Shown piece after piece: positions 36,180-44,298 of a stretch of 64,000 nucleotides of DNA. The position numbers were made by a program, and so were the translations under genes. Position 1 is the stretch's first letter, and each line of letters opens with the position of its first letter. Source of the stretch: Streptomyces dioscori (lineage in GTDB: Bacteria; Actinomycetota; Actinomycetes; Streptomycetales; Streptomycetaceae); the NCBI RefSeq assembly GCF_003024195.1, contig NZ_KZ679049.1, positions 105,711 to 169,710 on the forward strand. Reading direction: 5' to 3'. The notes under the pieces are model-generated. The model saw only the letters and a program-made list of their open reading frames with translations, was not told where the DNA came from and did no database searches.

Positions 36180-36547
36180 CAGTGGTCCTCATTCCGGTTG
36201 TACGAGTACGTCGACCTCTCGACGTACGTCGGGTTCTTGCTGTACTTCGGGGTCCCGCCGCGCTGCGGGTCCTCGCCGCTCTCCAGGGCGGCGAGGCGGC
36301 GCGGGGAGGCCAGTTCGGGGTCGGCGTTCAGTCCGAGCGCCTCGCCGAGTTCCGCCTCGCGCTGGACCATGCCGTCCCGGACGTCGAGTGCGAAGTCCTT
36401 GACGCGGTGGCCGGCCTCGATCGCCTTGTCGGCGGCTCTGGCCGCGAGGCTCTCGGGCGTCAGCTGCTTGATCTTGCGGTTGACCTTGGTGGTGGCCCAC
36501 ACACCGGCGGCTGCGCCCGCGGTGAACCAGAACGTACGGCGGAACAT
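36179..36547 (-). CDS. Small membrane-anchored protein upstream of alaS (DUF6167 type)
   Basis: A 122-residue protein starting MFRRTFWFTAGAAAGVWATT, a short N-terminal hydrophobic segment, followed by a charged helix (ESLAARAADKAIEAGHRVKD) and a polar tail. I recall such proteins upstream of alaS in Streptomyces as DUF6167; that name is from memory. It shares its stop with the alaS start and is 7 nt after the DUF948 gene, so it lies within one operon. Function unknown. Confidence 0.78.
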   Translation of the reverse strand: MFRRTFWFTAGAAAGVWATTKVNRKIKQLTPESLAARAADKAIEAGHRVKDFALDVRDGMVQREAELGEALGLNADPELASPRRLAALESGEDPQRGGTPKYSKNPTYVERSTYSYNRNEDH

Positions 36548-36554
36548 CGCTGCG

Positions 36555-36989
36555 TCAGTCCTTCTTCCGCTTTCCCCGTCGCGCCGACGGGACGGTGCGG
36601 CCCACGATCACGGTGCGTCGCGTGGGCTTGGCGGGCTCGTCCTCGCGGCGGCCGCCCATGGCCCGGCGCACGCCGTAGCCGAACGCCGCCACCTTCACCA
36701 GGGGGCCGCCGAAGGTCGAGGCGACGGTCGAGGAGAGCGCCGACGCGTTCGACGTGACCTCCTGGACGTCCGCTGCGATGGCGTCGACCCGCTCGATCTG
36801 GGTCTGCGCGGAGCGCACGGCCGCGGAGGCGTCCGCGAGGAGCGGGACCGTCTGTTCGGTCACGTCCGCGACGAGCTTGGTGGTCGCCCTGAGCGTCTGG
36901 GCCAGCCTCGCGAGTGCCACCGCGAGGAAGGAGACCAGGATCGCCCAGAAGACGGCCACCAGGATCCCGGCCACCTCACCACCGGACAC
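36555..36989 (-). CDS. DUF948 membrane protein
   Basis: A 144-residue protein with an N-terminal transmembrane helix (VAGILVAVFWAILVSFLAVA) and a following amphipathic heptad region (LAQTLRATTKLVADVTEQTVP...) likely to form a coiled coil, as in DUF948 proteins. The C-terminus is basic (RRGKRKKD). It heads the DUF948-DUF6167-alaS-ruvX group. Divergent from the NTPase gene at 37126 across a 136-nt gap. The role is unknown; methyl-accepting-like or lipid-associated roles have been guessed for the family. Confidence 0.8.
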   Translation of the reverse strand: MSGGEVAGILVAVFWAILVSFLAVALARLAQTLRATTKLVADVTEQTVPLLADASAAVRSAQTQIERVDAIAADVQEVTSNASALSSTVASTFGGPLVKVAAFGYGVRRAMGGRREDEPAKPTRRTVIVGRTVPSARRGKRKKD

Positions 36990-37125
36990 TGCGCACCCGC
37001 TCCCTGAACTCGTGCCTCACCATCGAAAAGTCGTCCTCCGACCCTATCGCGCCGGGGCCGGGGCTCCGTACCGGATTACCGCCCGCCGCGACAGTCCTCG
37101 CGCGAAGCGATTGTACGGAGTGCTC

Positions 37126-39336
37126 ATGGATGGGTACGCTCCGTTGCTCATGCGGTCTTCTCAGGGTTCTCGGCCCTCCGGTGCGGGGGCGGGCGGTCAC
37201 CGGGCCGGCAATCTGCCCCTGGAGCTCAACGCGTTCGTGGGCCGCGCGGCCGAACTGACGCGACTCGACGCGGCCCTCGGCACCGCGCGGCTGGTGACGG
37301 TGACGGGCCCGGGCGGGGTCGGCAAGTCGCGGCTGGCGGCGCATGCGGCGGCCCGGCTCCGTCCTGACGACGGGGTGTGGCGGGTGGAGCTGGCCGAGCT
37401 GCGCGAGCCGGGCCTCGTCGAGTACGCGGTCGTGGAGGCGCTGGGGCTGACGGATCACACCTCGCGACCGCCGCGCCAGGTCCTGCTCGACCATCTCGCC
37501 GAGCGGCAGCTCCTGCTCGTGCTCGACGGGTTCGAGCAGCTGGTCGACGCGTGCGCGTCGCTGGTCGCTGAGCTGCTGCGGCGCGCGGCGGGCCTGCGGG
37601 TGCTCGCCGTGGGGCGCAGGCCGCTCGCGGTGGAGGGCGAGCGGGTGTTCCCGCTGGCGCCGCTGACCGGTCCGGAGGCGGCCGAGCTGTTCGCGGACCG
37701 CGCCGCCGCCGGCACACCGGGTTTCACGCTGCACGACGGCAACCGCGCGGACGTCCACGAGATCTGCCGTCGGCTCGACGGCGTCCCGCTCGCCGTGGAG
37801 CTGGCCGCGGGACGACTGCGGGCCCTCTCCCCCGCGCAGTTGCTGGCCCGGCTGGACGACCGTTTCCGGCTGCTGACGGGCGGTGGGCGCGACACGCTGC
37901 CGCGCCATCAGACGCTGCGTACGGCGATCGGCTGGAGCCATGAGCTGTGCACACCGCGGGAGCGGCTGCTGTGGGCGCGGCTGTCGGTGTTCGCCGGGCA
38001 GTTCGACCTGGAGTCCGTGGAGTATGTGTGCGGGGGCGGCGGACTGCACCCCGACAACATCCTCGACGTGCTCCACGAGCTGCTGGCCCAGTCGGTGATC
38101 ACCCGCGAGGAGACGCCGGCGGGGGTGCGCTACCGGATGCTGGACACGATCCGGGCGTACGGCGCGGACTGGCTGGAGGCCACCGACGACGGGGCGCGGC
38201 TGCGGCGGCGGCACCGCGACTGGTTCATGGGGCTGGCGACCTGGGGCGAGCTGGACTGGTTCTCGCCGCGGCAGCGCGAGGTGGCCGCGCGGGTGGAGGC
38301 GGAGCTGCCGAATCTGCGCCGCGCCCTGGAGCACTGTCTGAGCGAGCCGGACGACGGGCATCTGGGCCAGTACCTCGCGGGGACCCTCTGGTTCTACTGG
38401 GTGGGCTGCGGGCGGCTGTCGGAGGGGCGGCACTGGCTGGAGCGCAGTCTGGACCTGGACACCGAGCACGAGGGGTCGCGGCTGAAGGCCCTGTGGGTGC
38501 TCGGCTATGTGGCGATCCTCCAGGGCGACACCGTGCCCGCGTTCGCCGCGCTCGGCGAGTGCCGTCGGACGGCGGAGCTCGCCGGGAACCGGACCGCGCT
38601 GGCCTACGCCGAGCACCGCACCGGCTGTCTGGCCCTCGTCACCGACGACATGCCCCGCGCGCAGACCCTGCTGCGGTCGGCGCTCGACCGCTATCACGAG
38701 ATCGGCGAGCTGAACAGCAACGTCCTGATGGCGCAGGTGGAGCTGGCGATGGCGCTGGCCTTCCAGGGCGAGCTGCCGGACGCGGTGCGCCTGTGCGAGG
38801 AGGTGCGCCGGGTCTGCGTGGACCACGGGGAGCGCTGGTCGCTGGCGTACGCGCTGTTCGTGCTGGCGTACGCGGCCTGGACCGAGGGCGATCTGCCGGG
38901 CGCCCGGCAGCTGCTGACGGAGTGCCTGGACATCACCCATGCCTTCCACGACCTGCTCGGCACGGTCCTGGCGGTGGAGCTGCTCGCGCTGGTCACCGTG
39001 GCGGAGGGCGACGCGGCCGAGGCGGCGGTGCTCCAGGGCTCCGCCTCCCGGATGTGGCCGTCGGTGGGCCTGCCCCTGTTCGGTTCGGCCTACTACAACG
39101 CCCCGCACGAGCAGTGCGAGGCCATGGCTCGGGAGCGGCTGGGCGACGAACGGTACGAGGAGTGCGTACGGGCCGGGGCGCGGCTGGGCCGGCAGGCGGC
39201 GGTGGGCCGGGCGCTGGGCCGCACCCGGCCGGAGGCACTCGGCGTGTCGGCCGCGCCGCGTGGCGTCCCGGCACCCCCGGACATGCGAGAACCCGCCGCC
39301 TCGCCCACCCGCAAGGGTGGGGAGACGACGGGCTGA
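37126..39336 (+). CDS. STAND-type NTPase with TPR repeats, no DNA-binding domain
   Basis: A 736-residue protein. Walker A GPGGVGKS (61-68), Walker B LLLVLDGFE (129-137) and a GVPLAVELAAGRL element (near 220) mark an NB-ARC/AfsR-like ATPase. A winged-helix-like linker follows (RTAIGWSHELCTPRERLLW). Residues ~370-690 are helical TPR-like repeats. Similar Streptomyces regulators end in a LuxR HTH or begin with a SARP domain; this one has neither, and the tail is Pro-rich. It may sense a ligand and act through a partner. ATG at 37126 has GGAG 5 nt upstream. A GCAA-loop hairpin (39304-39321) lies within its last codons, facing rpsD. Confidence 0.82.
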   Translation: MDGYAPLLMRSSQGSRPSGAGAGGHRAGNLPLELNAFVGRAAELTRLDAALGTARLVTVTGPGGVGKSRLAAHAAARLRPDDGVWRVELAELREPGLVEYAVVEALGLTDHTSRPPRQVLLDHLAERQLLLVLDGFEQLVDACASLVAELLRRAAGLRVLAVGRRPLAVEGERVFPLAPLTGPEAAELFADRAAAGTPGFTLHDGNRADVHEICRRLDGVPLAVELAAGRLRALSPAQLLARLDDRFRLLTGGGRDTLPRHQTLRTAIGWSHELCTPRERLLWARLSVFAGQFDLESVEYVCGGGGLHPDNILDVLHELLAQSVITREETPAGVRYRMLDTIRAYGADWLEATDDGARLRRRHRDWFMGLATWGELDWFSPRQREVAARVEAELPNLRRALEHCLSEPDDGHLGQYLAGTLWFYWVGCGRLSEGRHWLERSLDLDTEHEGSRLKALWVLGYVAILQGDTVPAFAALGECRRTAELAGNRTALAYAEHRTGCLALVTDDMPRAQTLLRSALDRYHEIGELNSNVLMAQVELAMALAFQGELPDAVRLCEEVRRVCVDHGERWSLAYALFVLAYAAWTEGDLPGARQLLTECLDITHAFHDLLGTVLAVELLALVTVAEGDAAEAAVLQGSASRMWPSVGLPLFGSAYYNAPHEQCEAMARERLGDERYEECVRAGARLGRQAAVGRALGRTRPEALGVSAAPRGVPAPPDMREPAASPTRKGGETTG

Positions 39337-39381
39337 CGCTCTACGAGCAGGCGCGAGGCCGGTGGTGCTGTGTACGCCTGA

Positions 39382-39996
39382 TCAGCGGGCGTAGTACTCG
39401 ACGACGAGCTGCTCGTCGCAGATCACCGGGATCTCCTTGCGGTTCGGCTCGCGGTCCAGGCGGAACGCCAGGGCGCCGAGGTTCACCTGGAGGTAGCGCG
39501 GGGTCTCACCGTCGGGGGCGAACCCACCGGCACGGGCGACCTCGAACAGCGTCTTGCTGCGGCTGCGCTCGCGGACCATCACGACGTCGTCCGGCTTGAC
39601 GCGGAACGACGGCTTGTCGACCTTGCCGCCGTTGACCTCGATGTGGCCGTGCACGACCATCTGGCGGGCCTGGTAGATCGTGCGGGCGATGCCCGAACGC
39701 AGAACCAGGGCGTCGAGACGACGCTCCAGCTCGATGACCAGGGCCTCACCGGTCTTGCCCTGCGTCTTGGCGGCACGCTCGTAGGCGCGGACGAGCTGGC
39801 GCTCGGACACGTCGTACTGCGCGCGCAGACGCTGCTTCTCCAGCAGACGGACCTTGTAGTCCGAGTTCTGCTTACGGCCACGGCCGTGCTCGCCCGGCGG
39901 GTAGGGGCGGGCCTCGAAGTACTTGACGGCCTTCGGGGTCAGCGCGATGCCGAGGGCACGCGACTTCTTGACCTTGGGGCGGGACTGGTTCGTCAT
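39382..39996 (-). CDS. rpsD: 30S ribosomal protein S4
   Basis: A 204-residue S4, a primary 16S rRNA binder. It starts MTNQSRPKVKKSRALGIALT, and the S4 RNA-binding domain RRLDALVLRSGIARTIYQAR is intact. It lacks the zinc Cys cluster found in some S4 proteins (the C-minus form), as is usual in Streptomyces. ATG at 39994-39996 has GAGGTG 8 nt upstream. Unlike in many bacteria, rpsD is not in the alpha operon but stands alone, behind a long leader. S4 controls its own mRNA in E. coli and Bacillus. Confidence 0.97.
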   Translation of the reverse strand: MTNQSRPKVKKSRALGIALTPKAVKYFEARPYPPGEHGRGRKQNSDYKVRLLEKQRLRAQYDVSERQLVRAYERAAKTQGKTGEALVIELERRLDALVLRSGIARTIYQARQMVVHGHIEVNGGKVDKPSFRVKPDDVVMVRERSRSKTLFEVARAGGFAPDGETPRYLQVNLGALAFRLDREPNRKEIPVICDEQLVVEYYAR

Positions 39997-40328
39997 GAAC
40001 CAAACACCTCGTGATTTCTGATGTGAATACGGCTTCACCAGGGTTAGGGGAGGTCGCATCCGCAGCCAGGGAAACCCTTCGGGTCCTTCACGGACCTGCT
40101 GGGCAGCCGCTCCCTGAGCTGGGCACATGTGCAGCACGCGAGTGGCCCACCGACCGTTTCCCGGGATTCCGGAAGGGTGGTGGGCTGCCCGCGACACCTT
40201 CTACGGTGCGCGACGCTCCTGGATTCCTCACCCGGAGGTGGGGGCTCCGACTGCATGTCCCGTTCTGGTGGTGCCGACTTCCTCGTGTAAGGAGGCCGGA
40301 CACGGGACGCAGCGCTGCGGAGAGTCTA
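39997..40328 (-). promoter_or_regulatory. rpsD promoter and long structured leader
   Basis: On the minus strand TAGACT (40323-40328) matches the Streptomyces -10 box; the -35 is poor. A start near 40316 gives a leader of ~320 nt with no credible gene. It contains a long-range stem GTCCCGT/ACGGGAC (40257-40263 with 40302-40308) and a hairpin GGTCC-GTGAA-GGACC closer to the gene. I infer an autoregulatory S4 leader. It does not look like a T-box or a riboswitch I know. Confidence 0.5.
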
Positions 40329-40336
40329 CAGGGTGA

Positions 40337-41692
40337 TCAGGACCGTCCTCGACCGAGGTGTTTCCTGGTCCATTCCACCGCGTCCGCGTAGCGCGCCTCG
40401 GCGCCGTGCCGGGTCGGGGTGTAGTACTCCCGGTCCTTCAGTTCCTCGGGCGCGTACTGCTGGGCGGCGATGCCTTCGGGGAGGTCGTGCGGATACACGT
40501 ACCCCTGTGCGTGGCCGAGCTTGGCCGCGCCCTTGTAGTGCCCGTCCCGCAGGTGCATCGGCACGGGGCCCGCGTGGCCCTTGCGTACGTCCTCCATGGC
40601 GGCGCCGATCGCCGTCGTCGCGGCGTTCGACTTCGGGGCCAGGGCGAGGGCGATGGTGGCGTGGCTGAGGGTGAGCGCGGCCTCGGGGAAGCCGATCATG
40701 GCGACGGCCTGGGCGGCGGCGACCGCCACCGGCAGGGCGTTCGGATCGGCCAGGCCGATGTCCTCGCTGGCGGAGATCATCAGCCGACGGGCGATGAAGC
40801 GGGGGTCCTCGCCGGCCTCGATCATCCGGGCCAGGTAGTGCAGTGCCGCGTCGACGTCCGAGCCCCTGATCGACTTGATCAGGGCGCTGGCCACGTCGTA
40901 GTGCTGGTCGCCGTCGCGGTCGTACTTCACCGCGGCCCGGTCGACGGTCTCCTCCAGGGTCTGGAGGGAGATCTCGGCGTCCTTCTTGTCGAGCGCCGCT
41001 CCGGCGGCGGCCTCCAGGGCGGTGAGGGCGCGCCGCGCGTCGCCGCCGGCGATCCTCAGCAGGTGCTCCTCGCTCTCCTCGGGGAGGGTGAGGGCCCCCT
41101 TGAGGCCTCGCTCGTCGGTGAGCGCCCGGCGGAGCAGCCCGCGCAGGTCGTCGTCCGTGAGCGGTTCGAGGGTGAGGAGCAGCGAGCGGGACAGCAGCGG
41201 GGAGATGATCGAGAAGTACGGGTTCTCCGTGGTCGCCGCGATCAGCGTCACCCAGCGGTTCTCCACGGCCGGCAGCAGGGAGTCCTGCTGGGCCTTGCTG
41301 AAGCGGTGGATCTCGTCGAGGAAGAGGACGGTCTCCTTGCCGTACCCCCCGGTGGCCCGGCGGGCGCCCTCGATGACCGCGCGGACCTCCTTGACGCCCG
41401 CGGTGATCGCGGAGAGCTCCACGAAGCGCTTGTTCGTCGCCTTGGAGACCACGTACGCCAGGGTCGTCTTGCCGGTGCCGGGCGGGCCCCAGAGGATCAC
41501 CGAGGAGGGTCCGGCCGGGCCGCCGCCGCCCTCGCCGACGAGTCTGCGCAGGGGTGAGCCCGGCTTCAGCAGATGCTGCTGGCCCTCGACCTCGTCGAGG
41601 GTGCGCGGGCGCATCCGGACGGCCAGGGGGCTCCCGGAGGGGTCCTTCTCCTGGCGTTCCTCGGCTGCGGCGGTAAACAGGTCGGGCTCCAC
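40337..41692 (-). CDS. rarA: Replication-associated recombination protein RarA (MgsA)
   Basis: A 451-residue AAA+ ATPase related to clamp loaders and Werner-interacting proteins; it acts at stalled forks. Walker A is GPPGTGKTT (near 70), Walker B LFLDEIHRFSKAQQDSLL, sensor 1 IAATTENP and the Arg finger region SPLLSRSLL. The C-terminal helical part (GSDVDAALHYLARMIEAGEDP) gives tetramerisation. GTG at 41690-41692 starts MEPDLFTAA. It lies upstream of rpsD on the same strand; rpsD should have its own promoter. Confidence 0.95.
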   Translation of the reverse strand: MEPDLFTAAAEERQEKDPSGSPLAVRMRPRTLDEVEGQQHLLKPGSPLRRLVGEGGGGPAGPSSVILWGPPGTGKTTLAYVVSKATNKRFVELSAITAGVKEVRAVIEGARRATGGYGKETVLFLDEIHRFSKAQQDSLLPAVENRWVTLIAATTENPYFSIISPLLSRSLLLTLEPLTDDDLRGLLRRALTDERGLKGALTLPEESEEHLLRIAGGDARRALTALEAAAGAALDKKDAEISLQTLEETVDRAAVKYDRDGDQHYDVASALIKSIRGSDVDAALHYLARMIEAGEDPRFIARRLMISASEDIGLADPNALPVAVAAAQAVAMIGFPEAALTLSHATIALALAPKSNAATTAIGAAMEDVRKGHAGPVPMHLRDGHYKGAAKLGHAQGYVYPHDLPEGIAAQQYAPEELKDREYYTPTRHGAEARYADAVEWTRKHLGRGRS

Positions 41693-41732
41693 GGTCGAAA
41701 CCCTATGTCACCCCACTGACAACGCGGCCGGG

Positions 41733-41749
41733 CCCTTGCCCCGCAAGGG
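41733..41749 (-). terminator. Short hairpin downstream of the VKOR gene
   Basis: CCCTTGC-CCC-GCAAGGG, a 7-bp stem 60 nt past the VKOR stop and 41 nt before rarA. Several related CGCAAGGG pieces surround it. A weak terminator call. Confidence 0.4.
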
Positions 41750-41808
41750 TTCCGCGGGTTCCCGCAAGGGCTGCGCCGGTCGCACCGCAGGTCGTACCGC
41801 CGGTCGCG

Positions 41809-42447
41809 TCAGCTGGTCCAGAAGTCCCACCAGCGCGTCAGGATCAGCATGCCGATGACCCCGATGTGCAGGACCGGCAGCACCCAGGCGAACTCGTCGA
41901 GGAACCCCTTCAGCCAGCCGGGCGCGGGGAGCAGGCCGTTGCGGACGTTGTGCGAGGTGACGGCCCAGAACATGATGATCGTCGCGGCCCAGGCGAGGCA
42001 GCACCACAGGCAGAGCGAGTTGATGTTGTACAGCGACTGGTACTGCAGCCAGGTCACGAATCCGACGCCGAACAACGTGCCCGCGTTGAAGGTCAGCCAG
42101 TACCAGCGCGGGTAGGTCGCCCGGCCGAGCAGGCTCACACCGACGGCGATCACGATGCCGTACGCCACGAGGCCCATCATCGGGTTGGGGAACCCGAAGA
42201 CGGAGGCCTGGTCGCTCTTCATGATGTTGCCGCAGGAGACGACCGGGTTCAGGCTGCAGCCCGGCGTGAAGTTCGGGTCCTCCAGCAGCTTGAACTTGTC
42301 GATGGTGATGACCCACGAGGCCAGCAGCCCGGCCGCGCCCGTGACCATCAGCAGCAGGGCGAGGAAACGCCCGCCGCCCACGGTCCGTGGGACTCCCGCG
42401 GCTCCCTGATCGGTGGAGACGCCTTCCCTGACTGTCGTCTTGCTCAT
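41809..42447 (-). CDS. VKOR-family membrane thiol oxidoreductase
   Basis: A 212-residue, four- to five-helix protein. It has the redox motif CLWC (Cys146, Cys149) in the fourth helix and a loop pair Cys64 and Cys72 (PGCSLNPVVSCGN), the arrangement of bacterial vitamin K epoxide reductase homologues. In actinobacteria these replace DsbB: they re-oxidise a DsbA-like protein and pass electrons to menaquinone, supporting disulfide formation outside the cell. No thioredoxin-like partner is in the window. ATG at 42445-42447 (MSKTTVREG) is preferred over a frame to 42738. Confidence 0.93.
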   Translation of the reverse strand: MSKTTVREGVSTDQGAAGVPRTVGGGRFLALLLMVTGAAGLLASWVITIDKFKLLEDPNFTPGCSLNPVVSCGNIMKSDQASVFGFPNPMMGLVAYGIVIAVGVSLLGRATYPRWYWLTFNAGTLFGVGFVTWLQYQSLYNINSLCLWCCLAWAATIIMFWAVTSHNVRNGLLPAPGWLKGFLDEFAWVLPVLHIGVIGMLILTRWWDFWTS

Positions 42448-42498
42448 CACGCCGTTTCCGTAGCTTGAGAGGACCTTCCGGGCACGGTCATTGTGCCG

Positions 42499-42530
42499 CA
42501 CACGCGCGTGTGTCCACCGTTCGATGGACA
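42499..42530. promoter_or_regulatory. Two palindromes between the VKOR and ABC genes
   Basis: CACACGCGCGTGTG (42499-42512) is a perfect 14-bp palindrome. TGTCCA-N8-TGGACA (42511-42530) overlaps its end. They sit in the 139-nt divergent gap ahead of the exporter/two-component block. The natural reading is an operator, possibly for the downstream NarL-type regulator; this is inference. Confidence 0.5.
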
Positions 42531-42586
42531 TAAGGAAGTACGTGCGGTCGTCCCGGAACGCTCGCTTCGGCGGGACGCTCGTTCGC

Positions 42587-43453
42587 ATGACAGCACACGC
42601 GAACGAACTCGCGGTCGACGTACGGGGGCTGCGCAAGCAGTACGGCGACATCACCGCCGTCGACGGCATCGATCTCGGTATCCGGCAGGGCGAGGTGTTC
42701 GGCCTGCTCGGACCCAATGGCGCGGGCAAGAGCACCACGGTGGAGATCCTTCAGGGCAACCGTTCCCGCGACGCGGGCGAGGTCTCGGTGCTCGGCACGG
42801 ATCCGGTGAACGCCACGCGCGCGTGGCGTTCGCGGGTCGGCATCGTCTGGCAGGACGAATCCGCGCCCCCCGAGTTGACGGTGGGCGAAACGGTCCGTCA
42901 TTTCGCGCGCTACTACCCGAGGCCGCGCGACCCGGAAGAGGTCATAGGCCTGGTGGGTCTTGAGCAGAAGACGGGCAGCCGGATCAAGGCGCTCTCGGGC
43001 GGCCAGCGGCGCCGGCTCGACGTGGCGCTCGGGGTGATCGGCGGTCCCGACCTGCTGCTCCTGGACGAGCCCACGACCGGTTTCGACCCGGCGGCCCGGC
43101 GGCAGTTCTGGGAGCTGATCCGCAGGCTCGCGGACGAGGGCACCACGATCCTGCTGACCACGCACTACCTGGAGGAGGCGGAGGCCCTCGCGGACCGGCT
43201 CGCGGTGATCGCGCGCGGGCTGGTCGTGGCCGAGGGCGAACCGGCGGAGCTGCGCGACCGCTTCGGTACCGAGGCCGTCGTCGGGTGGACGGACTCCGAC
43301 GGCTCGCCCCGCACCGAACGCACCGGCACGCCCACGCGCACGGTCGCCGAGCTGATGCACCGCTTCGACGGGGAGATACCGGGGCTGCGGGTGGCCCGCC
43401 CGACCCTGGAGGACGTCTATCTGCGGCTCACGGGCCAGGAGGGCACGCGATGA
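42587..43453 (+). CDS. ABC transporter ATP-binding protein (DrrA-like)
   Basis: A 288-residue ATPase with Walker A GPNGAGKST (42-50), signature LSGGQRRRLD, Walker B LLLLDEPTTGFD and H-loop TTHYLEEAE. The DrrA-type C-terminal extension follows, ending in ARPTLEDVYLRLTG. It powers export with the next gene. ATG at 42587 starts near family N-termini but has a poor RBS; GTG at 42542 with AAGGA 5 nt upstream would add 15 residues and is a real alternative. Its stop overlaps the permease start as ATGA. Confidence 0.92.
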   Translation: MTAHANELAVDVRGLRKQYGDITAVDGIDLGIRQGEVFGLLGPNGAGKSTTVEILQGNRSRDAGEVSVLGTDPVNATRAWRSRVGIVWQDESAPPELTVGETVRHFARYYPRPRDPEEVIGLVGLEQKTGSRIKALSGGQRRRLDVALGVIGGPDLLLLDEPTTGFDPAARRQFWELIRRLADEGTTILLTTHYLEEAEALADRLAVIARGLVVAEGEPAELRDRFGTEAVVGWTDSDGSPRTERTGTPTRTVAELMHRFDGEIPGLRVARPTLEDVYLRLTGQEGTR

Positions 43454-44298
43454 CCACGACGACGGAACGGGTGCGCACGCGGGAGGGCGGTCCGCGGCGG
43501 CTGCCGGCGGCCTGGCGGCTCGGGTTCCACCGGGGCGCCCTGGAGATCAAGCAGTTCTTCCGGCTGCGCGACCAGGTGGTCTTCACCTTCGCCTTCCCCA
43601 TCGTGTTCCTCTTCCTCTTCGCGTCGATCTTCAGCGACGACGTGACGGGCGCGGGCGTCACCGCCTCGCAGCTGTACGTACCGGCGATGATGGCCGCGGG
43701 CATCATGACGACCAGCTTCCAGTCGCTCGGCATCTCGATCGCGATCGAGCGGGACGAGAAGGTGCTGCGGCGGCTGCGCGGGACTCCGATGCCGCCGGCC
43801 GCGTACTTCATCGGGAAGATCTGGCTGGTTCTCGTCACCGGGTTCCTGGAGACGGTGATCCTGCTTCTCGTGGGCATCACGTTCTACGACGTGGAGCTGC
43901 CCTCGGACGCCATGAGGTGGCTGGACTTCGGCTGGATCTTCCTGCTGGGCCTGACGGCGTGCGCCCTGCTGGGCATCGCGATCAGTTCGGTCCCGAAGAC
44001 CGGCAAGAGCGCCACCTCCGTGGTCGTCCTGCCCTTCCTGGTCCTGCAGTTCATCTCCGGGGTCTACATCTCCATCGGCACCATCCCGGACTGGATGCTC
44101 GACATCAGCGCGGTGTTCCCGCTGAAGTGGATGTGCCAGGGGCTGCGCGGGGTGTTCCTGCCGGAGTCGGCACAGGTCCTGGAGCAGGCGGGCAGCTGGG
44201 AGTTCGGGCGCATCGCGCTGGTGCTCGGGGCATGGTGCGTCGGAGGATTGCTGCTGTGCCTGCTGACCTTCCGCTGGAAAACCCGCCGCGACGGATGA
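43450..44298 (+). CDS. ABC-2 type exporter permease
   Basis: A 282-residue membrane protein with six hydrophobic segments, beginning near VVFTFAFPIVFLFLFASIF; the central segment (GLTACALLGIAISSVPKTGKSA) and the loop FISGVYISIGTIPDWM are typical of ABC-2 (DrrB-like) permeases. ATG at 43450 and stop at 44298 both overlap neighbours by 4 nt. With the ATPase it probably exports a drug, lipid or peptide; the substrate is unknown. Confidence 0.92.
   Translation: MTTTTERVRTREGGPRRLPAAWRLGFHRGALEIKQFFRLRDQVVFTFAFPIVFLFLFASIFSDDVTGAGVTASQLYVPAMMAAGIMTTSFQSLGISIAIERDEKVLRRLRGTPMPPAAYFIGKIWLVLVTGFLETVILLLVGITFYDVELPSDAMRWLDFGWIFLLGLTACALLGIAISSVPKTGKSATSVVVLPFLVLQFISGVYISIGTIPDWMLDISAVFPLKWMCQGLRGVFLPESAQVLEQAGSWEFGRIALVLGAWCVGGLLLCLLTFRWKTRRDG

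Noticed and set aside
34020..37007. A 995-codon plus-strand frame opposite alaS
   Set aside because: High-GC antisense shadow of a clearly recognised gene; composition is Leu/Gly/Asp/Arg-rich with no domain.
37126..39336. Defence (Avs-like) system
   Set aside because: No effector domain, no linked defence genes and a core-genome setting; a regulatory STAND protein fits better.
39997..40336. T-box or tRNA gene upstream of rpsD
   Set aside because: No T-box core sequence and no cloverleaf with a TTC loop could be built.
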